A DNA stretch of 43,211 bases. Origin: a virus. The DNA lies in IMG/VR virus record IMGVR_UViG_3300033156_000223, positions 1 to 43,211 of that record. One strand, 5' to 3'. Position numbers and translations under genes: made by a program. Every line of letters begins with the position of its first letter. The first letter of the stretch is position 1. Below the pieces are notes generated by a model. It saw nothing but the letters and a program-made list of their open reading frames with translations, had not been told where the DNA came from and ran no database searches. Below are positions 22,736 through 31,200 of this stretch, piece after piece.

Positions 22736-25700
22736 CTAAACAGCCTCGGCATAACCTGCCATGCTGTATCCAATTAGTTTGCCCGCCTTGACGGCTTCCC
22801 AAGCATCTTTATCCAAGATTTTAGTAGTCAACAGCCAACTGCCCTTTTTGACTTTCTGGCCTGCAATAACTAAATCCTGGGGAGCAATATAGCTTTCGAG
22901 CACTTTCGCCTTTATCGGCCTGCCGTGATGGTTGAGTTTATACTGCTGTGCATGTTCCATAAAGTAATATGCAGCTTTTCGTATCTCTTCTTCGGAGGCC
23001 GAATCGCCCTGAGCATCTACAGTATCAGGTTCATATACCACCCCACAGACGATTTGTTCATCCGCCTTTTTGATGAATATAGGTACATATTTTTCTATGT
23101 CAAGCTTAGAAATCATCCAAACACGACCTTCTTTAACAGGCACATAGGCGAATAAGTATACTCCATCAGTTAAAACCTTGCAACCAGTAAGTTTAATCTT
23201 TTTAGCGTGCTTGTCAGACTGAATCATCTCGAAATCGAAATAATCCAGCGCTATCATAATACTATACGTATTCGCGAAAGCACCTACTTCTCCCGGCTCG
23301 ATTATCTCCACACGGTCCTTGCCTACATCCATCCAGCTAACCGGGCCGCGTATAGTTTCCGCTGTCGGGTCTTCGACATGCGGAGTTTTCCATCCGAATC
23401 GCAGCTTGGCCTTATCTTCCAGCAGCTTCCTGAGCTTGGTCAGTCCCGATATGTTGCCGACCATTATCTCGCCGCCCTCGAAGTAATCATCCCCCTCGCG
23501 CACCAGTCGTAAATCCAAATGACAAGCCTGCTCTCCAATAGTCTCTTTCAGTATCTTCTGGAGCTTTAAGTAGTCGTGCCTGGCTTCAAAGATTTCTTTG
23601 GCGTGCTCTTTTAGGGCGTCAATGTATTTTTCTTCTATCCCCATCACATGCAACTGCAAAACGCCTTTGCCGGTATCCCCGACTTTGTAGTCGATGTTGC
23701 CTTCCACCTCGGCTTTTTGGAGGATATTGCCGCGAGATGCCAGGGCCACAACCTGATTGGCATAATACGGCGTTGACCGATCCGAGTCGATATCGATAAC
23801 CCTGGGCCCTAACCAGTCTAATTCGTCTCTTGCAATGATTTCCTCTACTCCCACAGTTAGAATATCACCTACATTAGCTTTCAACTTCGTATTGAAAGTT
23901 TTGCCTAACACGACGTAGGTTTCACCGCCGATCTCTTTGGTATTGGTATAGGAAGAATCGCCCGCTAAAACACCTACAGTATAATTATATGTGCCGGCTT
24001 TTGTTTTGTGCACGTCTAATACTATAACCTTAATCTCTGCCTCCAGTTTGATTTTTGACCAGTCCTCGGCACTGCCGTCGGTGTCCCAGATGGAATCCAG
24101 GGCCTTAATCACCACCCCTTCGCTTTGCGGGAGCTTCGAGAGGTCCTCGAAAGCCTTGGTAAGCTGCATCCTGTTCTTGGCAATCCTGAAATGTGTCAAT
24201 GTAAAATTGCGGCTTCCCTTGAGATACTTACCGAAGAACTCCTCCAAGAGCTTCCTGCGCTCCTCAAGGGGGACCAGGTGCTTATCTGTCTTCCAATACG
24301 GAAGATCGAAGCATGCGGCTACGATGTATTCATCTTCATCCAATTCCAGCTCATCCGACATGAGAGTCATCAGTTGGATTCGGGGCAATGGTTTCGTGCC
24401 TTTGTTGATGCCTATGCTCATATCCAAAATGAAGTCGTCGGGTATTTGCTCCAAGACCTCTCGTAATTCAGCGAACTGTTTTGTTCTGTTCTTTCTGCCT
24501 TCTGTCCAAATAGCTAACTTGTTATCCTTCTTTTCTGCAATAACCCTGAAACCGTTCAGCTTTTCTTCAACATCTACTGGCCATCGTTTCTCTACCCAGT
24601 CTTGGATATCCTCATATTTGAAGGCTTCGGTGATATTAGACATGGCAGGCTTCGGAGGTATGTATCTGCCAAATGGTCTTAGCCTCGACTTCTTGGCATC
24701 TACTACTATAACAGCAGTGTTGGTATCCTGTATTTTACGCACTTTGACGCAGCTGCTTAGCTTAGAGGGCTTGATTAAGTCCTCCTCAAGCTGGTCTACG
24801 GAGTCATATTCTTGTTTGTGTGTAGGGTCGAAACGCTTTCCCAAAGGCACTATGAATACACATGCTCGCTTGGCTATCTGTCGAGATTTCTGAAGAATAG
24901 CCACAGGGTCATCCAGATGTTCAAGCAGATGGACACCGATAACATTATCAAACCCACCAGCTTCATAAGGTAGCTCCTCCTTTTCGATATCGAGCTTGCT
25001 GACTTTGAGGCCCTTGGCCTTACTCATCTTAACAGCGAGGTCCTCCTTATCAACGCCTGTTACCCGATAAATGCTTGACAACCGTTTTTCGAGTCTCCCC
25101 GTGCCACAACCCAATGATAACACCGTATCGCCCTGCAAGTACTTGGTTAGTTCGCGGTATTCCACCTCGAAATCGTCAGACCATTCATCGAGACCGTCAT
25201 AGTACTCTTGCAGTGACTTCTTATAGTCTTCTTCCACCACTACCTTATTGAGTTCCGATTTTGGTCTAAGTACCAGGTCGTATAGCGGGAGATACGTAGC
25301 GTGAGGGCCTTTTGTGGAGTATATAAACTCTTTGCCTTTTTTTGCCAAAGTGTCTTGTTTGTCTAATGTCCTGACGAGTTTAAGTTCAAGCCCGGTGTCC
25401 CTATTTCTCTCATCTTCGCGCAGGAGAATGTCCACATCGTTCGCGTCATTCAAATTGGATACTCCAGAGCCAACGAGCGAAACGTAATCTGGCACCACCA
25501 CCATTGTATCCAACATCGAAATATCGAATCCGATTTTGGCAATTTCCATGGACCTCTTAAATGCTGCCCTATCGATATCTTCGGTGCTGTGCTCGAGCTT
25601 GCGTTTGTTGTACTCCCTGAGAAGCAGCCTGTACTTCGCCAGGAAATCGGAACGGTTCAGGCTACCGACTACTACCTTATCATTGTCCTTGAAATTTTTG

Positions 25701-25792
25701 TTCCATAGCTGGATTTGCCTCAGGCGAAGTGCTAATAACTCCCGATTGGGCGCTTTGGCTAAACTTTCGCGAGTAATGTCTTCGATACGCAT
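22736..25792 (-). CDS. Five-domain fusion: nucleotidyltransferase-like, SAM methyltransferase, ATP-dependent DNA ligase, LigD-type phosphoesterase, XkdF capsid protease
   Basis: 1018 residues. Residues about 95-180: pol-beta-type nucleotidyltransferase signature 'LVGSGVSNLNDANDVDILL'. Residues 215-345: Rossmann methyltransferase with 'VLSLGCGTGRLEKRL' and 'IGVHLLEHLDDP'. Residues 395-660: ATP-dependent DNA ligase with motif I 'EEKLNGFR' (nucleophile K411), motif IV 'EGVVIKA' (558-564), motif V 'WSKIKLE' (K580, K582) and an OB fold; the motif III region reads 'FILDMSIGI', without the usual acidic residue. Residues 695-900: LigD-type 3'-phosphoesterase with 'HLDLRL' (H758) and 'EPGEVGAF'. Residues 905-1018: XkdF-like serine protease ('CGVVYEPDTVDAQGD', H954/H955, S1010 in 'GYSMAGYA'). 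It lies exactly where the prohead protease gene should be. Confidence 0.8.
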   Translation of the reverse strand: MRIEDITRESLAKAPNRELLALRLRQIQLWNKNFKDNDKVVVGSLNRSDFLAKYRLLLREYNKRKLEHSTEDIDRAAFKRSMEIAKIGFDISMLDTMVVVPDYVSLVGSGVSNLNDANDVDILLREDERNRDTGLELKLVRTLDKQDTLAKKGKEFIYSTKGPHATYLPLYDLVLRPKSELNKVVVEEDYKKSLQEYYDGLDEWSDDFEVEYRELTKYLQGDTVLSLGCGTGRLEKRLSSIYRVTGVDKEDLAVKMSKAKGLKVSKLDIEKEELPYEAGGFDNVIGVHLLEHLDDPVAILQKSRQIAKRACVFIVPLGKRFDPTHKQEYDSVDQLEEDLIKPSKLSSCVKVRKIQDTNTAVIVVDAKKSRLRPFGRYIPPKPAMSNITEAFKYEDIQDWVEKRWPVDVEEKLNGFRVIAEKKDNKLAIWTEGRKNRTKQFAELREVLEQIPDDFILDMSIGINKGTKPLPRIQLMTLMSDELELDEDEYIVAACFDLPYWKTDKHLVPLEERRKLLEEFFGKYLKGSRNFTLTHFRIAKNRMQLTKAFEDLSKLPQSEGVVIKALDSIWDTDGSAEDWSKIKLEAEIKVIVLDVHKTKAGTYNYTVGVLAGDSSYTNTKEIGGETYVVLGKTFNTKLKANVGDILTVGVEEIIARDELDWLGPRVIDIDSDRSTPYYANQVVALASRGNILQKAEVEGNIDYKVGDTGKGVLQLHVMGIEEKYIDALKEHAKEIFEARHDYLKLQKILKETIGEQACHLDLRLVREGDDYFEGGEIMVGNISGLTKLRKLLEDKAKLRFGWKTPHVEDPTAETIRGPVSWMDVGKDRVEIIEPGEVGAFANTYSIMIALDYFDFEMIQSDKHAKKIKLTGCKVLTDGVYLFAYVPVKEGRVWMISKLDIEKYVPIFIKKADEQIVCGVVYEPDTVDAQGDSASEEEIRKAAYYFMEHAQQYKLNHHGRPIKAKVLESYIAPQDLVIAGQKVKKGSWLLTTKILDKDAWEAVKAGKLIGYSMAGYAEAV

Positions 25793-25796
25793 TTCT

Positions 25797-26102
25797 TTAT
25801 TGGCCTTTGTAAAGGACTAACATCCAGGTCACAAATGACACGACCCCGGCTACAATGAGATATTTGAGTATTTCCATCCAGAAATTATGCCATATCTTAG
25901 CGGAACTTCTATTCTCCCATAAGGAGTTCAATTTATCTAATACCCCGGGATTCTCGAACAGGGCTGCACGGTTACAAGCTATGTCCCTTTCCAGCATTTC
26001 ATGCTGCTTGTTGTGTTCCGCTCTCCATATCAGTAGTTGGTCTACCTTGTTCTCGATAGTCTCCAGCTTTTCGTAAATCTTAGAGCCGTTCAGGTCAGCC
26101 AT
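25797..26102 (-). CDS. Small coiled-coil membrane protein, XhlA-like
   Basis: 101 residues from the ATG at 26102 (GGAG 9 bases upstream). An N-terminal amphipathic coiled coil ('IYEKLETIENKVDQLLIWR', 'HEMLERDIACNRAAL') is followed by one C-terminal transmembrane helix (about 78-96) and a short basic tail. This is the plan of XhlA/hemolysin-type accessory lysis proteins, but its location between MuF and the capsid protease is unusual for lysis. A head-associated role is possible. Confidence 0.55.
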   Translation of the reverse strand: MADLNGSKIYEKLETIENKVDQLLIWRAEHNKQHEMLERDIACNRAALFENPGVLDKLNSLWENRSSAKIWHNFWMEILKYLIVAGVVSFVTWMLVLYKGQ

Positions 26103-26104
26103 AT

Positions 26105-26151
26105 AGTTTTTACTCCACAACAGGTAAAAGTACGCATCTGCAATTTAGCTA
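26105..26151 (-). other. In-frame amber and residual MuF 3' coding sequence
   Basis: After CAC CCA the minus strand reads TAG CTA AAT TGC AGA TGC and continues in the same frame to TAA at 26105. The residues after the TAG ('LNCRCVLLPVVE') complete the H-P-x-C-x-C signature of the MuF family. The TAG lies at 26151-26149. Confidence 0.75.
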
Positions 26152-26943
26152 TGGGTGGGCAGGGATGAGATTTCTTGCCCTGCCCACACTATAAATCCTC
26201 CCATCTAAACTATCACAATAATTACAGCATCCCGGATATGCAGAGAACTCTACTTCATCTACGCCCGAGTCTTTGAGCCCTTCTACGTAGCCGAGGTTCT
26301 GAGCCCGGGCGGTTTCAGTTCGTGCGATGGTTTGCATTCTGCGTCGCCGTGTCTTATCTGCATATCGTTGCACTCTTTTATCTATGTCTCTATCAGAAAG
26401 CTCGGGGTGTTTTGCTTTCAGCATAGACCTGTAGTTTATGACAGATTCTGTCTGTAGCTTGGTGAGCCCGACTATTGACCTAAGCTCGCGGGCAATCTTG
26501 CTCATAGATTTGCCTTCTTTGATCCCGGACTTGATGTAGGCACGAATACCCTTGCGGGTTTGGCCGTTTACTTCGCGGACCAGCTTGGCGGTAAACTTTT
26601 CTGCCGCTTTGACGGACCGAACATTAACTACGTCGAAAGTAGCCGCTATATCAAGAATGTTATACGCGACATTGCCCCCGTCTTTCATAATAGTCAGGGT
26701 AGCGGGCTTAAGTATGTCTTGGCCTCGTTCCCGTAGATACTCCCAGTCAGTAAGCTCGCTTGCTACATCCTTGATGAACATGACCTTGATAAACTTCTTA
26801 GTCAAATCTGCTTGTATCTGCTTAACGGTGAGGGCAAACCATTTCTGCACAGCTTCCTGAAATATCTTTTCGTTGCGCCGCAAATGCCAATCTAATTTAC
26901 GGTGCACGGAGTTCAGCCTGACTTTGTACGTAGCAAACTTCAT
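26149..26943 (-). CDS. MuF-like head morphogenesis / minor capsid protein, ends at an in-frame TAG inside its zinc motif
   Basis: 264 residues. 'RRMQTIARTETARAQNLGYV' and 'GCCNYCDSLDGRIY' are conserved MuF-family blocks (the family C-terminus normally ends in a metal motif H-P-x-C-x-C). Here the reading frame gives 'NLIPAHP', then TAG CTA, then codons for N-C-R-C-V-L-L-P in the same frame (26148-26105). So a six-base insertion creating an amber codon lies inside H-P/N-C-R-C. The product as read lacks the last two Cys ligands unless the amber is read through. It follows the portal gene, the standard order. Confidence 0.8.
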   Translation of the reverse strand: MKFATYKVRLNSVHRKLDWHLRRNEKIFQEAVQKWFALTVKQIQADLTKKFIKVMFIKDVASELTDWEYLRERGQDILKPATLTIMKDGGNVAYNILDIAATFDVVNVRSVKAAEKFTAKLVREVNGQTRKGIRAYIKSGIKEGKSMSKIARELRSIVGLTKLQTESVINYRSMLKAKHPELSDRDIDKRVQRYADKTRRRRMQTIARTETARAQNLGYVEGLKDSGVDEVEFSAYPGCCNYCDSLDGRIYSVGRARNLIPAHP

Positions 26944-26978
26944 ATATCGTATATTCTCATCGACAATCTATAAATCAG

Positions 26979-28295
26979 TTATCCGCCCTCAGGCTCCGAC
27001 TCTCCCGATTCTATCAGATTGCTCGCAATGTAGAACTTATTTCCTTCGTCGTAGGGGTCCATGCCCAAAGCAACACGCGCCTCGTTGGGAGTCAATATGC
27101 CAAACTGTACTTGCTTGATGATCTGGTCTACTTCTTCCGCCCGATTGCGTAAGTCTATATCCTCAAACTTGAATTGGTATACATCGGATTGTAGCAGCTT
27201 CCCATTGATAATATCTTCTATGTCATTTTGCAAAGGCTCGACTACACTTTTGACATAGACCCGAGTAGCTTCTTCAGCGACGTTCCCGCCCAGCTTGCCT
27301 ACCACACGTATGCCCACCCGCTCAGGCGGCATCGAATATGCGATGAGTATGCTGTCCCTTCTGTTTTGCTCGTACAGTCGAAAGCTCGCTTCTTGGGCGG
27401 TAGAATTTATTGGGATGTATGTAAACTTGCAGTTGTCCGGCTGCGTTACTACCAGTGTCTTGTGCGCATTCTCAGTGCCTCTTATCTCCCGGTTCAGGAA
27501 TTCAGTAATGCGACGATCCGAATCCTCCTCCCAGTCACCTTCCAGGATTATGATGGCGGAAGGCACCCCATAGTTCTCGAAAAATGCCAGGTTATAGTCC
27601 CGCAGGCCCATAAGGCCGAGAACGTCGCCAACGGTACTGATGAAATTGGGAACGCCATAATAATCGCTCTTGGCATAGTCGTTGCGATAGAAGATTAGTT
27701 CGTTCGCCCTGGTCTTTAGCGGATACTTGCCTTCCTTGCCGGTCTCCAGAGATATATCCGCAGGGAACCCGAACTTCTTGAACCATATCTTCTTCGTCCC
27801 TCGAATCTGGCAGTACTTCGTCTGTGATTTATGAACTCTTATCGTGTGTGCAGGGACATGGTATAATGCTACGATATCGCCTTGAAGATTGCGAACCACC
27901 TCCATGCAACACCAGCCTACAGAGCCCCAATCCTTCAGCATTCTGCGTATGATAGTGCGGAAATAATCTTCCTCATTTGGCCTGTGCAAAAGCTGGGTAA
28001 TCCTCTCCTTTTCCTGGACCGATTCCTTTTGGTTCTCTTTTAGCTGTAAGGTCCAGCCAAGACCGGCGACATCTGCCGCTAACTGGTTGACGCAACGAAA
28101 CAGTACCGAATTGGATTCGTATAAGGCCAGCAAGGTATCCGGGGAATACGGAGGCTCAACGAGGCCCTGCTCAAAGGCCCAAGTCGCCTCTTTCTTCAGC
28201 TGCTTGGAAGCGCTGTAATCTTGTGCCTTTCGGAGAAACGAATACGGGTAAATGCCTTTCGTAGTTTTGACAAATACCTTGCCCTTAGCCGACAT
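26979..28295 (-). CDS. Portal protein
   Basis: 438 residues with HK97-type portal blocks: 'YESNSVLFRCVNQLAADVAG', 'YYGVPNFISTVGDVLGLMGL', 'FFENYGVPSAIIILEGDWEE' and 'LTPNEARVALGMDPYDEGNK'. Twelve copies form the DNA entry ring at one capsid vertex. AAAGGGG precedes the ATG at 28295. The start overlaps the TerL stop by 11 bases, the usual TerL-portal order. Confidence 0.88.
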   Translation of the reverse strand: MSAKGKVFVKTTKGIYPYSFLRKAQDYSASKQLKKEATWAFEQGLVEPPYSPDTLLALYESNSVLFRCVNQLAADVAGLGWTLQLKENQKESVQEKERITQLLHRPNEEDYFRTIIRRMLKDWGSVGWCCMEVVRNLQGDIVALYHVPAHTIRVHKSQTKYCQIRGTKKIWFKKFGFPADISLETGKEGKYPLKTRANELIFYRNDYAKSDYYGVPNFISTVGDVLGLMGLRDYNLAFFENYGVPSAIIILEGDWEEDSDRRITEFLNREIRGTENAHKTLVVTQPDNCKFTYIPINSTAQEASFRLYEQNRRDSILIAYSMPPERVGIRVVGKLGGNVAEEATRVYVKSVVEPLQNDIEDIINGKLLQSDVYQFKFEDIDLRNRAEEVDQIIKQVQFGILTPNEARVALGMDPYDEGNKFYIASNLIESGESEPEGG

Positions 28296-31200
28296 AAATA
28301 GACCCCTTTCTACCAGGTCTGTCTACAGAATATATGACATATCTCAAGGCGTCACAATTACTTACAAGAATGCTGTTCGCATAGTACTCATGGACTGTAT
28401 CTACAGTCAGGTTGTAGACGGGCGCCTTGCCTGCTCTTTTTGCGCCTAAATAGACCACCGCATTTTCGGGAACAGCATTTTGTCTTGCTGTATTTGTTGG
28501 TTGAAAACTGCTTTTTGCATATAATGCAGGTTCTGATTTCGTTATCAACTTGGTTTTCCCGTCGCCAAGCAGATTTGCACTTATTGGAGCAAAATCTGGT
28601 ATTATTTCTCCGGGCCATATCATTATATTTTTTGCCACACTGTATACATGTCTTAACCAGCGGTTTGCGCTTCTTATAGATCTCTTTAGCATGTTGGCTA
28701 TGCCATTTGCGGCCCTTAATGGATCTGTGCCATTCGGCAGCCGCCTGAAGGATTTCTGGGCGTAGCCTTGAACCTTTTGGGTTGTTGCGTCTGGAGTGTT
28801 CGCTTTTATGTAAACGACTCTCTTTGAGTTCAAGGTTATCGAGCTCGTTATTGAGCGGATTCCCGTCTTTATGATGGATCTCATAACCTTCAGGAATTTC
28901 GCCATAAGCATCTTTCCAGATTTCCCTGTGTAGGTACCGGGTGCCGAATTCTGGATGCCAGCTGGCTCGGTAGTATACTTTATCTGCCCATACTGTTGAA
29001 TCGGGGTATCTTCTATATGGCACATCTTTGTATATGATTTTTTCGTGTAGCATGATGATACTATTGTGTCTCCATATCTCAAATCCACCAGAGGAATAAA
29101 TCCTTTTCCCTGTACATATATCGGATGTTCTTTTGTGCCCGTAAGCTCACTGCCGTCGGAAAAGGCGACTGTTATTACATCAGCATTATTATATGTCATC
29201 CCTGATGCAACTACTGGATAATACCCCTGCCTTGTCAAAACTTTATCGCCTCGCTGTATTTGCTCAATAGGTTTTTCGCCTTCTTGCGTCTCTATAAGCG
29301 TCCCCGCAACAAAGCATGTGTGGTCGTTCTTTGGCATCGGCAGGTCCTGGGCGTTTCTCTGCTTCGATGCCGAAGGATAACTGTATGTGGCAAGCTCCCT
29401 ACAAGTGTTCCTGCAATTGTTGAAGATGTACAAGCCCGGTTTGCCGTTCTCTCGTATCTTCAACTTCGCCTGGACGGTCTCGATACCTCTGGCAACGTCT
29501 TTTCTGGCCGGCTTTGTCGGGATACCAGCCTTGCGAAGTGCGGCCCGGTCCGCTGCATTCTCCGGGTCTGCCCAGGATTCTATGTAATGCTCGTCGCCGC
29601 TGAGCCTCAGAATGTTCCCGATGTGCTCGTCAATCCCCGTTTTGGCCTTGTAGTACTCTCGATACACATACCAGACGTTGTCTTTATCCTTGGTCATCCA
29701 CAGACACACAAACGGATTCGTGAAGCCGAAATCAAAGCCTCGATACTTAGGCCACCCTTCGGGAATTTCAAACGGCTTGATGACATGAGTTCTACGATTG
29801 AACGTCTTGTATACCGCTCCGTAGAACGAGGCGAATTCACCTCTTATGCGTGTAGCTTGCACCTCCTCGGGCCAGTCATCAATCATGGCGTCGATTCTCT
29901 CGTCTGGTATGTAGCCGCCTAATGATACACGATTCGAGTTAAGGTCGGCGTAGAATACCTCGTCCGTGTCCGGCAGGTCCTCAATACGCTCTTCCAAGTA
30001 CGGCTGGGGTATAATGGGCGTCATGGACCAGGAAAGTCTGCCGGATTTGGCCAACAACCTTGCTTGAATTTCGTTGAAAATGCCTTGAAAATCGTGGTGA
30101 CACTGTTCGTCGCAATAGCAAGAATCTATGGCTCGGCCCTGGAAGAGGTCCCTACCCTGGTTGAATGCCTTAAATTCTATGCGGGAGCCGTTCTTTAACA
30201 GTACCCTGCGTGGCACCCTGTCCTGGCCGTAGTTGATACTGAATATCTGGTGCGGAGGGATAAACCTCTTGAGATTCGATTCCCACAAAATATCCCTGAC
30301 CTGCTCCCAGCTTTCGATACACGCCCAATGCAGCCCATTCTTGACGGTCCTGGCAGGATGCACCCCCATCACTAACATTGCCAGGTCCATCATGTTAGTA
30401 AACGTCTTGCCGCTATTGTGGTGAATGATGCCGCCTGCTAAATAGTTGTGGAAATGCGGTACAGTAAAATCCCAAATGTAATCAAAACGCTTGACCTCCA
30501 CACTTGTTACCGCTATAATGCCTTTGCTATCGCTTTTAGGAGTACAGCATGAAACGGAAACTTCCTCTTCGAGATCGTGGCAAAAAGCCGAAATGCTGGG
30601 ACTATCCGGTTGAGTCCATACGGCAGTGGATCGCACAGGGCAAAACGCAGGCATGGATTGGAAACAAGCTCGGCGTAAGTCCAAAGCTGATTTATAAAGT
30701 TTGCAAAAAACACGGTATAAAGTGTCAAAGGCGAGGGCCGAGATCCGGCACCAAACATCCAAATTGGAAGGGCGGTCGAATCGTTGACAAGGATGGTTAT
30801 ATATTATGTTACTGCCCTGGGCATCCTCACGCCCGCCGCCATAGCAACTATGTCTTCGAGCATCGCTTAGTGATGGAGTATCATTTAGGTCGATATCTAT
30901 TGCCCAATGAAGTGGTTCACCACAAAAACGGCAATAAGAGCGATAACCAGCTTGCGAACCTTCAACTTTTTTCGAGCAATGCAGAGCATCTTCGGAAAGA
31001 GCTAAAGGGTCGTTGCCCGGAATGGACGGAGGCTGGAAAAGAAAAGATCCGACTCGCAATTCAGAAATCCGCTGCCATTCGCCGGAAACGCCTAAAACTA
31101 AATGGTCCCCTGAGCAGGTGATCGTTTGTCCATTTGACAGACGTAGCCTGTAAAGCTGTGCTTTCTCTTTCTTGAACGGCGTATTTGCCGATGCAATGAC

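Noticed and set aside
23991-24893. Plus-strand frame of 300 codons opposite the ligase fusion
   Set aside because: Shadow of the ligase and methyltransferase coding region; no domain or start signal.
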